Of a stretch of DNA of 64,000 nt, positions 8,080 through 16,662 are shown in pieces. This DNA is from Martinezella lusitana (GTDB taxonomy: Bacteria > Pseudomonadota > Alphaproteobacteria > Rhizobiales > Rhizobiaceae): NCBI RefSeq assembly GCF_010668395.1, contig NZ_WUEY01000001.1, positions 310,001 to 374,000 of the forward strand. Reading direction: 5' to 3'. Position 1 is the first letter of the stretch. Every line of letters begins with the position of its first letter. A model generated the notes under the pieces. The model was not told the DNA's origin and ran no database searches. It saw only the letters and a list, made by a program, of their open reading frames with translations. A program made the position numbers and the translations under genes.

Positions 8080-8991
8080 TTAACGGAAGAGCGACAGGAT
8101 CGACTGGGTCGAGGAGTTGGCGATCGACAGGGACTGAACGGCCAGCTGCTGCTGCGTCTGCAGAGCGGAAAGCTTGCTGGATTCCTGTTCCATGTCGGCG
8201 TCAACCAGCTTGCCAACGCCCGATTCGATCGAGTCGGAGAGCGAGGAAGCGAAGCTCGTCTGCAGGTCGATACGAGCGGAGATCGAGCCGAGGCGCGAGT
8301 TCATGCTGGTCATGGCGTTCAGAGCGGTCTGAACCATGTTGAGCGCGCTGGAGATCTGGCCGCCGGTCATGCCCGTGATGTCGAGGCTGAATACCGAAGC
8401 GCCAACCGTGGAGTCCTGCGTGCCGAGGATACCAGAAGACGTGTCGATCGTGCCGTTGTTCGCACCGAAGAGAACGTTGCCGGTTGCGCCGGAGTTGAAC
8501 TCGTAAGAGGTCGTGCTGACGGAAACGGTGCCGTTGGTGCCGCGGATGAAGGACGAAACAACCGAAGCGGAGTCGCCGCTCTGAGCCATGACCCAGTTTT
8601 CGCCGTTGAACGAAGCCGACTGGGCAACGCTCTGCAGCTGCTGCTGCAGCTGGCCGATTTCTTCCTGGATGGACTTCTTGTCAACCGAGCCTTCCATGGC
8701 GGTGACGAGCTTGTCCTTGATCTGGCCGACGACGTCGAGGGCGCTGGTGACTGCGGTGGTTGCGGTATCGACCTTGGCGGCACCGAGGCCGAGAGCGTCG
8801 GAAACGGCGCCGATGGCGCTGTTGTCGGACTTCATGCTGGTGGCGATCGACCAGTAAGCTGCGTTGTCGGAAGCCTTGGAGATGCGCAGGCCGGAAGATA
8901 CGGCGTTCTGCGTCTGCTGCAGATCCGAGCCGATGGAGCGCAGCGTCTGGAGGGCTGCCATTGCGGCGTTATTGGTAAGAATGCTCGTCAT
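8080..8991 (-). CDS. flaB: Flagellin
   Basis: A 303-aa flagellin: N-terminus MTSILTNNAAMAALQTLR, C-terminus LQTQQQLAVQSLSIANSSTQ ending SILSLFR. It is the closest relative of the next gene (flaA) in this window; long DNA stretches in the 5' and 3' thirds are almost identical, while the centre has diverged. The gene has its own promoter motif (9044-9069) and a strong terminator (8001-8029), so it is monocistronic. FlaA and FlaB together are likely the main filament subunits; that ranking is an inference. Confidence 0.96.
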   Translation of the reverse strand: MTSILTNNAAMAALQTLRSIGSDLQQTQNAVSSGLRISKASDNAAYWSIATSMKSDNSAIGAVSDALGLGAAKVDTATTAVTSALDVVGQIKDKLVTAMEGSVDKKSIQEEIGQLQQQLQSVAQSASFNGENWVMAQSGDSASVVSSFIRGTNGTVSVSTTSYEFNSGATGNVLFGANNGTIDTSSGILGTQDSTVGASVFSLDITGMTGGQISSALNMVQTALNAMTSMNSRLGSISARIDLQTSFASSLSDSIESGVGKLVDADMEQESSKLSALQTQQQLAVQSLSIANSSTQSILSLFR

Positions 8992-9043
8992 GATATTTGC
9001 CCCTTTTGGCAGTGGTTAAATAAGGGACATTCCGGACCTAAAA

Positions 9044-9069
9044 CCGGTAACGGCATTCAGCATCATGCC
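9044..9069 (-). promoter_or_regulatory. Late-flagellar promoter motif upstream of flaB
   Basis: On the minus strand it reads GGCATGATGC, 12 nt, CCGG, about 72 nt before the flaB start. TTAAC lies just upstream at the same offset as before flaC. Confidence 0.6.
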
Positions 9070-9166
9070 TGTTAACCAAATCCGTTAAGGTTAACTCGCC
9101 GCTTCGATGGTCCTAAGAAACAGCAATATGGTTAAGAAAACCTGAACTGGTTTTAGCCAAAAAATA

Positions 9167-9198
9167 TAAAAAAAACCGCGCCTTAGATAGGCGCGGTT
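9167..9198 (-). terminator. Rho-independent terminator of flaA
   Basis: Stem AACCGCGCCT (9174-9183) with AGGCGCGGTT (9189-9198), 5-nt loop. On the minus strand a T-run (TTTTTTTATATTTTTT) follows. Nearly the same stem is used after flaB, which fits duplication of the whole flagellin unit. Confidence 0.92.
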
Positions 9199-9247
9199 AA
9201 CTTGTTGTTTAGGATTGTCGTCCAACGCGCTGCGTTGGCGCTTCCTA

Positions 9248-10162
9248 TTAACGGAAGAGCGACAGGATCGACTGGGTCGAGGAGTTGGCGATCGACAGGG
9301 ACTGGATGGCCAGCTGCTGCTGCGTCTGCAGAGCGGAAAGCTTGCTGGATTCCTGTTCCATGTCGGCGTCAACCAGCTTGCCAACGCCCGACTGGATCGA
9401 GTCGGAGAGCGAGGAAGCGAAGCTCGTCTGCAGGTCGATACGGCTGGAGATGGAGCCCAGCTTCGAACCCAGGCTGGTCATGGAGTTCAGAGCGGTCTGA
9501 ACCATGTTGAGCGCGCTGGAGATCTGGCCGCCGGTCATGTTGCTGATGTCGAGGCTGAAGACCGAAGCGTTGGCCGTGGAGTTCGTGGTACCGAGGATAC
9601 CCGAAGACGTGTTGATCGTGCCGTCTGCATTCGCGCCGAACAGAACGTTGCCGGTTGCGCCGGTGTCGAAGGCGTAGGCCGACGTGCTGACGGAAACGGT
9701 GCCGTTGGTGCCGCGGATGAAGGACGAAACGACCGAAGCGGAGTCGCCGCTCTTGGCCATGACCCAGTTTTCGCCGTTGAACGAAGCCGACTGGGCAACG
9801 CTCTGCAGCTGCTGCTGCAGCTGGCCGATTTCTTCCTGAACGGACTTCTTGTCGACCGAACCTTCCATGGCGGTGACGAGCTTGTCCTTGATCTGGCCGA
9901 CGATGTCGATGGCGCTGGAAACGGCCGTCGATGCGGTGTCAACCTTTGCAGCGCCGAGGCCGAGAGCATCGGAAACGGCGCCCATGGCGCTGTCGTCGGA
10001 CTTCATGCTGGTGGCGATCGACCAGTAAGCTGCGTTGTCGGAAGCCTTGGAGATGCGCAGGCCGGAAGATACGGCGTTCTGCGTGTCCTGCAGGTTGCTG
10101 CTGATGCCACGCAGCGTCTGGAGGGCGGCCATTGCGGAATTGTTAGTGATAATGCTGGTCAT
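9248..10162 (-). CDS. flaA: Flagellin, first of the cluster
   Basis: A 304-aa flagellin: N-terminus MTSIITNNSAMAALQTLR, VSSGLRISKASDNAAYWSIA, and C-terminus ending SILSLFR. It is nearly identical to FlaB at both ends and variable in the middle (about residues 175-215). It is transcribed away from the OGT-like glycosyltransferase gene. It has its own promoter motif (10215-10241) and a strong terminator. The Ser/Thr-rich central part offers possible O-glycosylation sites. Confidence 0.96.
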   Translation of the reverse strand: MTSIITNNSAMAALQTLRGISSNLQDTQNAVSSGLRISKASDNAAYWSIATSMKSDDSAMGAVSDALGLGAAKVDTASTAVSSAIDIVGQIKDKLVTAMEGSVDKKSVQEEIGQLQQQLQSVAQSASFNGENWVMAKSGDSASVVSSFIRGTNGTVSVSTSAYAFDTGATGNVLFGANADGTINTSSGILGTTNSTANASVFSLDISNMTGGQISSALNMVQTALNSMTSLGSKLGSISSRIDLQTSFASSLSDSIQSGVGKLVDADMEQESSKLSALQTQQQLAIQSLSIANSSTQSILSLFR

Positions 10163-10493
10163 AGGTGTCCCCTGGAAACTGGATACAAAAGGAGGACATA
10201 CCGGACTGGGTATACCGGCGATGACGGAGCAGCTTCATGCCCCTCGATCCATTTTCCTAGAGGACCAAACCCGTCATGTCGCGAGAAAGTTCGCACCCAT
10301 TGCTTGCGAATTTCTTAATCCGGGGCGGCGGCAAACTTTCTCTCCGGAACGTGGCTAAGAATGCGTAAAGACGCTTTCAACCGTTGCTTCGGTTTCAGGC
10401 AAGCTACGTGGGAGATCATAGGGCGAATCCATGATGCCGGCCCTCGACCTTCGGCGGGGAGCCGATCAAACATATCGCTCGGAGTTCTCGCTC
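10163..10493. other. Divergent intergenic region, flaA / OGT-like gene
   Basis: It contains the flaA promoter motif at 10215-10241. No equivalent motif faces the glycosyltransferase gene. Nothing else recognisable was seen. Confidence 0.4.
10215..10241 (-). promoter_or_regulatory. Late-flagellar promoter motif upstream of flaA
   Basis: On the minus strand it reads GGCATGAAGC, 13 nt, CCGG, about 73 nt before the flaA start. It is especially close to the copy upstream of icpA, sharing GGCATGAAGC and CCGTC at matching offsets. Confidence 0.6.
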
Positions 10494-12437
10494 GTGAATA
10501 CAAAAAACGCCTTTGTGACAGCGTCCAGCTTCTATCAGAAGGGGCAATATACGCGCGCGCTCGAAACGCTGAACGAGCTGCTGAACGTCGACCGGTCCCC
10601 CAAGACCTATGCATTGCTGGCAAAGACGCTGCTCAAGCTCGGCTTCAGATCGGATGCGGCGAGCGCCTACGAGCTGGCCGGCCGGCAGAAGCCCCGGCGC
10701 GAGGACTATCTTCGCGAAGCCCTGCTGCTCCACGGCGACTGCGGCAACGACGACCAGGCCCTTGCAGTCGGAAGCCTCATCCTGCCGCTGGCTTTCAAGG
10801 ATCCCGATCTTGCCTTCGTGCTCAGCCGCATCTTCCTGAGCCGCCAGCAGAAGGAACTGCTGACCGGCTTCAAGACGGTGCTCGTGGAGGGGCCGGAAAT
10901 CAAGCATCGCCAGATGGCCGCCAATCTGCTGACCGACGATCTTTATGACGAGAGCAACCGGCACATCGTCACGACCCTGTTCAAGAAGCATCCCGACAAC
11001 ATCATCTTCCGCGCGCTCTATCTGATCTTTGCGCGCGAGGTGTCCGATCTGGCGGCCGTCGACAAGCATATGGCGCCCGTCACGACGTCGCTGGCGCAGG
11101 GCAAGCTCGACCACATCATCCCCGACAACCCCTTCTTCCACCTTCACTGGTGCGGAGACGAGACGATCAACAAGCTCGCCATCCACGACACCGTCGCGCT
11201 GCCGGAAGGCCATGCAGAGGCCCGCCGGAAGATGCCGCACAACTGGGGCAGCAAGATCCGCATCGGCTATCTCTCGTCCGACTTCTGGCCGGGCCATGCG
11301 ACGATGAAGCTGATGCAGCGCGTTCTGGAGCTGCACGACAAGGACCGGTTCGAAATCACGCTTTTCGACCACTCCGACCTGGCTCACCAGAAGGAAGAGA
11401 CGTTCGACTACTCAAAACTGGGGACGACGGTCGATATACGCGGCCTTTCCAACCAGGCGGCGGCGGAGGCCATTCGCAGCCGCGGGATCGACATCCTCGT
11501 CGACCTCAAGGGTCACACCAAGGGAAGCCGCGCCTTCATCCTCAACCACATGGGAGCTCCGATCCAGGTCGCGTGGCTGGGCTTCCCCGGCACGACCGTC
11601 AACATCGACCTCGACTACATCATCGGCGATCATCTTGTGCTGCCGGACCGCTCGAAAGAGCACTTCCACGAGAAGTTCTGCCGCCTGCCCGAGTGCTATC
11701 AGCCGAACGACCCGCTCAACCGCCCGAAGCCGCGGCCGACAACCCGTGCGCAGCACGGGCTGCCCGAGGACGCCTTCGTCTTCGCGTCCTTCAACGGCAA
11801 CCGCAAGATCACCTCGCAGATGGTCGACGTGTGGTGCAACATCCTCAAGCGCAGCAAGAACAGCGTGCTCTGGCTGCTGTGCAACGGCCCCCGGGCCGAA
11901 GCCAACATCTGGTCGCGCATGGAAGCGCGCGGCATCAACCGCAAGCGCGTCGTCTTCACCACCCGCATTCGCTACGAGGATCATATCGATCGTCAGCAGC
12001 TTGCCGATCTCGGCCTAGACACATTCCCCGTCAACGGTCACACGACGACGTCCGAGCAGCTGTGGGGCGGCCTGCCGGTCCTCACCACGAAGGGCACCAA
12101 CTTCGCCTCGCGCGTCAGCGAAAGCCTGCTGAACGCCATCGGCCTGCCCGAACTGGTGGCCGAGGACATCAAGGCCTATGAGGACATGGCGGTGCAGCTC
12201 GCCGGCCAGCCGGAGCGTATCGCGCAGTTCAAGGAAACGCTGGCGACCAATCGCTACATCAAGCCGCTTTTCGATGCCGAGCGCTTCACGCACCATCTGG
12301 AAACGGCCTTCGAGATGATGGCGGACCGGGCCAGGCAGGGCCTTGCGCCCGACCACATGGACGTGCCGGCGCTGCCGGTGCGCACGGAGCCGTTCATGGA
12401 AGAAGACCAGAACGCGGCGGCGATCGCGGCCGAGTAA
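10494..12437 (+). CDS. TPR-containing O-GlcNAc-transferase-like (GT41) glycosyltransferase
   Basis: A 647-aa cytoplasmic protein. Helical TPR-type repeats occupy about residues 5-170 and a catalytic region like eukaryotic OGT/SPINDLY occupies about 250-615. Recognisable blocks are GYLSSDFWPGHATMKLMQ, VDLKGHTKGSR followed by APIQVAWLGFPGTT, FNGNRKITSQMVDVWCNILK, NSVLWLL, and DTFPVNGHTTTSEQLWGG. This family moves a sugar from a UDP or GDP donor to Ser/Thr of proteins. Next to flagellins, the obvious target is flagellin, but this is an inference. The GTG at 10494 is chosen because the protein then begins with the TPR; the in-frame ATG at 10431 (21 residues earlier) is the alternative. It converges on fliP and shares a hairpin with it. 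Confidence 0.85.
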   Translation: MNTKNAFVTASSFYQKGQYTRALETLNELLNVDRSPKTYALLAKTLLKLGFRSDAASAYELAGRQKPRREDYLREALLLHGDCGNDDQALAVGSLILPLAFKDPDLAFVLSRIFLSRQQKELLTGFKTVLVEGPEIKHRQMAANLLTDDLYDESNRHIVTTLFKKHPDNIIFRALYLIFAREVSDLAAVDKHMAPVTTSLAQGKLDHIIPDNPFFHLHWCGDETINKLAIHDTVALPEGHAEARRKMPHNWGSKIRIGYLSSDFWPGHATMKLMQRVLELHDKDRFEITLFDHSDLAHQKEETFDYSKLGTTVDIRGLSNQAAAEAIRSRGIDILVDLKGHTKGSRAFILNHMGAPIQVAWLGFPGTTVNIDLDYIIGDHLVLPDRSKEHFHEKFCRLPECYQPNDPLNRPKPRPTTRAQHGLPEDAFVFASFNGNRKITSQMVDVWCNILKRSKNSVLWLLCNGPRAEANIWSRMEARGINRKRVVFTTRIRYEDHIDRQQLADLGLDTFPVNGHTTTSEQLWGGLPVLTTKGTNFASRVSESLLNAIGLPELVAEDIKAYEDMAVQLAGQPERIAQFKETLATNRYIKPLFDAERFTHHLETAFEMMADRARQGLAPDHMDVPALPVRTEPFMEEDQNAAAIAAE

Positions 12438-12443
12438 AGCTCA

Positions 12444-12475
12444 GCGATCGCCGGGGCCACAGCTCCGGCGATCGT
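12444..12475. terminator. Hairpin between convergent OGT-like gene and fliP
   Basis: Arms GCGATCGCCGG (12444-12454) and CCGGCGATCGT (12465-12475), complementary over ten bases, 10-nt loop, with T-rich sequence after it on the plus strand. It lies 7 nt after the glycosyltransferase stop and could serve both genes. Confidence 0.65.
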
Positions 12476-12490
12476 CTTGCGCTTGTCTTG

Positions 12491-13249
12491 TCAGTGGAAA
12501 GAGCGGACCAGGCTGCCGACCAGCAGGTTCCAGCCGTCGATCAGCACGAAAAACAGAATCTTGAACGGCAGCGAAATCGAGGTCGGCGGCAGCATCATCA
12601 TGCCCATCGCCATGACGATGGTCGACACGATCAGGTCGATAACCAGAAACGGCAGGACGACCAGAAAGCCGATTTCGAAGCCGCGACGGATTTCCGAGAT
12701 CATGAAAGCCGGGATCAGGACGCGATAGTCGATCTTGTTGTCGACGACGGTCGTCTGGCCGCGTTCGCGGGCCAGATCGACGAACAGCTTCAGATCCTTG
12801 TCACGCGTGTTGTTCGACATGAAGGTTCGGAACGGCTCGGCAATGCGCTGCACGGCGTCCGCCTCCGAAATCTGATTGGCAAGCAGGGGCTGCACGCCGT
12901 CCTTCCACGCCTGATCGAAGGTCGGCGACATGACGTAGAAGGTCATGAACAGGGCCAGGCTGAGCAGGATCATGTTCGACGGGGTCGTCGCCAGCCCCAT
13001 GCCGCTGCGCAGGATCGAAAACGCGATGATGAAGCGCGGAAAGCTCGTCACCATGATCAGGATGCCGGGCGCAATCGACAGGATCGTCAAAAGCCCGAAC
13101 GTGCGAATGATCCAGGCGGCGACCGAGCCGTTCACGGGCACATTCAGAAGATCGATGGGGAGCTGTTGCGACAATTGCTGCGCCATCGCCATTTCGGGCG
13201 ACAATGCAGCAATGACTAATATTGACAGGGCAAGTGCTAATCGACTCAT
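12491..13249 (-). CDS. fliP: Flagellar export gate protein FliP
   Basis: Core membrane subunit of the flagellar type III export gate. The 252-aa sequence begins with a cleavable signal peptide (cut after about residue 23), as usual for FliP, followed by conserved GILIMVTSFPRFIIAFSILR, TPSNMILLSLALFMTF and the C-terminal GMMMLPPTSISLPFKILFFV. Several membrane segments are visible (about 47-70, 90-112, 190-215, 222-245). It is the last gene of the flgF-to-fliP operon, and its start overlaps the fliL stop by ATGA. Confidence 0.97.
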   Translation of the reverse strand: MSRLALALSILVIAALSPEMAMAQQLSQQLPIDLLNVPVNGSVAAWIIRTFGLLTILSIAPGILIMVTSFPRFIIAFSILRSGMGLATTPSNMILLSLALFMTFYVMSPTFDQAWKDGVQPLLANQISEADAVQRIAEPFRTFMSNNTRDKDLKLFVDLARERGQTTVVDNKIDYRVLIPAFMISEIRRGFEIGFLVVLPFLVIDLIVSTIVMAMGMMMLPPTSISLPFKILFFVLIDGWNLLVGSLVRSFH

Positions 13250-13740
13250 TCGATCACGAAAGTTCTGAACATAACTTTCGATACTCGTCCTTCCGAGCGC
13301 AGGTCAACACGCTCTTGAATGTCATCCCGAAGATATTGCAGGCCCCGGGCGCCTTCGATCTGCTGCAGCGAGACCGTGCGGATGTAAGCGAGGATATCCT
13401 GGTGGATCGCCTGGGCGAGCTGAGTGTCCGGCGGGCCCTTGAATACCAGCGCAAGTTCGAGCCGGACCCAGCTCTGCGAGGGATAGGCAAGATTGGTCGT
13501 GATCGGATCGAGCGCGACGATGCCGTTCGCCTGCGCGGCCGCGGCAGCCTGCTTGCCCTCGCCTGCCGCCTTCTCGGTCGCCTGGATCGCCGCGGTGGCG
13601 GCCTTGATCTTCGGCGCAACGACGGTCCCGAGCACCCAGCCGCCGCCGCCGCCGAGGACGGTCAGCACCAGTAGCCCGACGATCATCATGATGAGCGCCG
13701 ATCCCTTGCTCTTTGCCGGTTCGTCTGCGGCTGCTGCCAT
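13246..13740 (-). CDS. fliL: Flagellar basal body-associated protein FliL
   Basis: A 164-aa single-pass inner-membrane protein. It has a short cytoplasmic N-terminus, one membrane segment (about residues 15-37, Gly-rich VLGGGGGWVLG), and a periplasmic domain with the FliL end (RVDLRSEGRVSKVMFRTFVI). FliL surrounds the stator and supports torque. It lies between flgH (41-nt gap) and fliP (ATGA overlap). Confidence 0.92.
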   Translation of the reverse strand: MAAAADEPAKSKGSALIMMIVGLLVLTVLGGGGGWVLGTVVAPKIKAATAAIQATEKAAGEGKQAAAAAQANGIVALDPITTNLAYPSQSWVRLELALVFKGPPDTQLAQAIHQDILAYIRTVSLQQIEGARGLQYLRDDIQERVDLRSEGRVSKVMFRTFVIE

Positions 13741-13781
13741 GTCCCTATCCGTTCGTTGTCAAACTAGCCGATGCCATCGGA

Positions 13782-14495
13782 TCAGAGCGGCGAGAGCAGG
13801 TCGACGGCCTGCTGCCCCCTCGGCGGCTGCTGTATTTCCGTCAGACGGCCACGCCCGCCATAGGAGATGCGCGCCTCGGCGATCTTGTCGTAGGAAATGG
13901 TGTTCTCCGAGGTGACGTCCTGCGGCCGCACGATGCCGGCGACGTTGAGAATGCGGATTTCCTGGTTCATGCGGACTTCCTGCGAGCCGCTGATCATCAG
14001 GTTTCCGTTTTCGAGAATGCCGGTGACGACAACGGCGACCAGCAGGTTGATCTGCTCGGAACGCTGCATCTTGCCCTTGGCGTCCGTGCTCGTGTCGGAA
14101 CCCGAGGTTGCGTCGGCATTGGTGCTGGGCTGCCAGCCGAAGATCTTGGCGGCAATGTTCCAGTTCATATCGCTCTTGTTCGTGCGGTTGCGATTGGTCT
14201 CGTTGTCCCAGTTCGCCTTGTCGTTGATCTGGATCGTGACGGTCAGGATGTCGCCGACGTTGAGCGCGCGCGAGTCCTTGAACAGAGCCGCCTGCGAATC
14301 GTTCCAGAGCGAATAGCCCTGCGCGACCTGATGCGGCCGCTTCGGATACTGCAGCATTTGCGGCGTCTGCGCATATTGCAGGCCGCTGCCGATCGGACTC
14401 ATGGCAGGCGCCCTGCCGATTTCCTTAAGGGCCTGCGACTGGCAACCGGCGAGAAAGACGACGATCGTGCAGGCGGCCGTAAGACGCGTGTTCAT
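13782..14495 (-). CDS. flgH: Flagellar L-ring protein FlgH
   Basis: A 237-aa outer-membrane lipoprotein forming the L-ring. It has a signal peptide with lipobox LAGC (Cys18), then the FlgH signatures SLWNDSQAALFKDSRALNVG and DILTVTIQINDKA, and a C-terminus with EISGSQEV-like (MISGSQEVRMNQEIR) and VRPQDV. The start at 14495 gives the lipoprotein signal at the very N-terminus and overlaps the motE stop by ATGA. The in-frame region upstream is motE sequence in another frame. Confidence 0.96.
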   Translation of the reverse strand: MNTRLTAACTIVVFLAGCQSQALKEIGRAPAMSPIGSGLQYAQTPQMLQYPKRPHQVAQGYSLWNDSQAALFKDSRALNVGDILTVTIQINDKANWDNETNRNRTNKSDMNWNIAAKIFGWQPSTNADATSGSDTSTDAKGKMQRSEQINLLVAVVVTGILENGNLMISGSQEVRMNQEIRILNVAGIVRPQDVTSENTISYDKIAEARISYGGRGRLTEIQQPPRGQQAVDLLSPL

Positions 14496-15031
14496 GAGGG
14501 GTCCTTCGACTTCGATGTATTCGGGTCGGATGCGCTGGCAATGATGTTTGTGATGACCGCCGCCTTGTGCGCATCCATTTCCGCGAGGATCAGGCTCGAC
14601 TGACGCGACGAAAGCTTCATGATGATCGCGGCGGCAACCGTGATCTTGACATCGTTGAGGCTCGCCGCAGCGGCATCCGGTTTCATGTTCTTGTAGATAT
14701 CGACCAGGCCGAGATCCGCGGTCTTGAGGAAATCGTCGCGGCGTTTCAGCCAATCCTCATATTCCGCCTTGCGCTTGTCCATGGTGGCGACGCGCTGATC
14801 GACGTCGGCGCGAAGCTGTTCCAGCTCCTGCTTCTGCAGCAGATAGCGCTGGTCGCGCGCCGGATCGGCGATATTGGTGCAGAACTGCCGGATCTCATCC
14901 TGGCTGGTGGCCGGATCGGCGACCGGCTTCGGCGCCTCCTGCGCGGCCGCCAGGCCGAACGACAGCAGCGTGGCTCCGGTTGCGAGAGCGCAGGTGATCA
15001 GCATTCTTCTGGCGATGGCGGTCGATATCAT
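14492..15031 (-). CDS. motE: MotE, periplasmic chaperone for MotC
   Basis: A 179-aa protein with a signal peptide (cut about residue 30), a coiled coil (about 62-105, ELEQLRADVDQRVATMDKRK), and an MgtE_N-like helical C-terminus (IYKNMKPDAAAASLNDVK, AAAIIMKLSSRQSSLILAEM). In Sinorhizobium meliloti, MotE is a periplasmic chaperone that stabilises and folds MotC. Both adjacent junctions, with flgI and flgH, are ATGA overlaps. The assignment uses domain layout plus conserved position. Confidence 0.85.
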   Translation of the reverse strand: MISTAIARRMLITCALATGATLLSFGLAAAQEAPKPVADPATSQDEIRQFCTNIADPARDQRYLLQKQELEQLRADVDQRVATMDKRKAEYEDWLKRRDDFLKTADLGLVDIYKNMKPDAAAASLNDVKITVAAAIIMKLSSRQSSLILAEMDAHKAAVITNIIASASDPNTSKSKDPS

Positions 15032-16146
15032 TGCAGCACGAGCTCCGCTTGCAGGGCGCCGGCAGATTTGATGCCTTGCAGGATGGCGATGATGCCGTCC
15101 GGCTTGACGCCGATGTTGTTGAGGCCTGCAACCAGGGTCTTCAGGTCAGGCCCTTCCAGCACCGCGACACGGCCGCCGCTCTTGGTGGCGGTGATGTCGG
15201 TCTGGTCCTGAATGGCGGTCTGACCATCCGAGAAGGGTTCGGGCTGGATGACCTGCGGGTTTTCACTGACCTGGACAGTCAGCGTTCCATAGCTGACGGC
15301 GACAGGCGAGACACGGACGTCCGCGCCGATGACGATCGTTCCGGTGCGTTCGTTGATGACGACCTTGGCCGGCGTATCGGTCTGGACGTTGAGGTTTTCG
15401 ATATCGGCCATCAGCCGCGTGAGGTCGGCCATCTTCGGCTTGGCGATCGTCACTTCCTGCGAATCCTTGGCCTCCGCGATCGGGGCGCCGTAGCGCGACG
15501 TCGCCCATGTATTGACCGTGTCGGCAATGCGGATCGAGGTGGAAAAGTCGGGATTGCGCAGCTGCAGGACCAGATTGACCGAATCCTTGAAACGAGACGG
15601 CAGCTCGCGCTCGATGATGGCGCCGCCAGGCACGCGGCCCGCCGTCGTCACACCTTCGGTCACCGTCGCCGCGGCGCCCTGCGCCTGAAAGCCGGAGACG
15701 ATGACGGAACCTTGCGCGACTGCATAGATCTGCCCATCCGCGCCGGTCAGCGACGTCATGATCAGCGTGCCGCCGCGCAGCGACGTCGCGTCGCCGAGCG
15801 AGCTGACGGTGACGTCGATCCGGCTGCCGGGGCTTGCGAAGGGCGGCAGGTTCGCGGTCACCATGACGGCGGCGGTATTCTTGGCCGCGGATTGACCGCC
15901 CTGTGTCGAGATGCCGAGGTTCTGCAGCATCGCGCGCAAGGATTGCTCGGTGAAGGGCGAGGAACGCAAGCCGTCGCCGGTGCCCTGCAGACCGACGATC
16001 AGACCGTAGCCGATAAGCTGGTTGTCGCGGCCGGATTGCAGCGACGCGATATCCTTGATGCGCGATTGCATGGCCGCCGCCGGTTCGGCGACGATCAGGC
16101 TCGGCAATGCAAGCAGGACTGCTAGAAGTTGACGAAGTCGTTTCAT
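15028..16146 (-). CDS. flgI: Flagellar P-ring protein FlgI
   Basis: A 372-aa periplasmic protein that builds the P-ring around the rod. It has a signal peptide (about 1-25), then the FlgI blocks RIKDIASLQSGRDNQLIGYG and LVVGLQGTGDG-like (IVGLQGTGDGL), and PPFASPGSRIDVTVSSLGDA. The length is normal. The start overlaps the flgA stop and the stop overlaps the motE start, both by ATGA. Confidence 0.97.
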   Translation of the reverse strand: MKRLRQLLAVLLALPSLIVAEPAAAMQSRIKDIASLQSGRDNQLIGYGLIVGLQGTGDGLRSSPFTEQSLRAMLQNLGISTQGGQSAAKNTAAVMVTANLPPFASPGSRIDVTVSSLGDATSLRGGTLIMTSLTGADGQIYAVAQGSVIVSGFQAQGAAATVTEGVTTAGRVPGGAIIERELPSRFKDSVNLVLQLRNPDFSTSIRIADTVNTWATSRYGAPIAEAKDSQEVTIAKPKMADLTRLMADIENLNVQTDTPAKVVINERTGTIVIGADVRVSPVAVSYGTLTVQVSENPQVIQPEPFSDGQTAIQDQTDITATKSGGRVAVLEGPDLKTLVAGLNNIGVKPDGIIAILQGIKSAGALQAELVLQ

Positions 16147-16643
16147 TTCGCGACCACTCGGATCGTACCGTTTTCGAGAACCGTGCCGTTGACGATGATG
16201 CCCGAGTCCATGTTGCGGGCGCGCACATTGTCGCCGACGGCGCCATCGTCAAGCGGCGTGCCCGCCGCCGTGATCGTCATGCTGCCCATGCTCATCACCA
16301 GACGGACATTGGAGCCGCGCGTCACGGCATAGGGCTGGCGCAAAGCGGAAATGGAAATCGTGCGGCCGGGAAGAAGCGTCCGCTTCGATACCAGGCCGGT
16401 GACGTCGCGGAGCCGCTTGGCATAGTCGCCGCTGAGGTTGGGGTTGGTAACCTCCACCTCTTCGAGCTGGCCGCTGCTGATGATGTCGCCCGGATAGATC
16501 GTCTCGGTCGGCACCACGGCAGTACCGAGGCCAGGCCCGTCGGCGCCTACAGCCCCGGCAGGCGCGGCCGAAGCGAACAGGACGGAGAGGCTCGCCGCGG
16601 CGAACCAGGCCATTGCTAAGCTTTTCATCCGGCGAAACCTCAT
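16143..16643 (-). CDS. flgA: FlgA, P-ring assembly chaperone
   Basis: A 166-aa periplasmic protein with a signal peptide (about residues 1-31) and a SAF-type domain: the conserved RTLLPGRTISISALRQPYAV, GSNVRLVMSMGSM and the ending with NGTIRVVAK. It assists FlgI ring formation. It is shorter than enterobacterial FlgA (about 219 aa), which is usual in this family. The ATG six residues downstream (MKSLAMAW) is an alternative start. Confidence 0.92.
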   Translation of the reverse strand: MRFRRMKSLAMAWFAAASLSVLFASAAPAGAVGADGPGLGTAVVPTETIYPGDIISSGQLEEVEVTNPNLSGDYAKRLRDVTGLVSKRTLLPGRTISISALRQPYAVTRGSNVRLVMSMGSMTITAAGTPLDDGAVGDNVRARNMDSGIIVNGTVLENGTIRVVAK

Positions 16644-16662
16644 GTTCGGCCCGTCCTTCCCA

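Noticed and set aside
7815-8342. A 175-codon plus-strand frame running from the 108-bp repeat into the region opposite flaB
   Set aside because: It begins in the repeat element and continues as a shadow of the flagellin gene; there is no protein signature.
4659-9069. Classical sigma-28 (FliA) promoters before the flagellin genes
   Set aside because: GCCGTT in two of the five motifs resembles a FliA -10 box, but flaA, flaD and icpA lack it, and rhizobia are thought to use Rem/VisNR instead of FliA.
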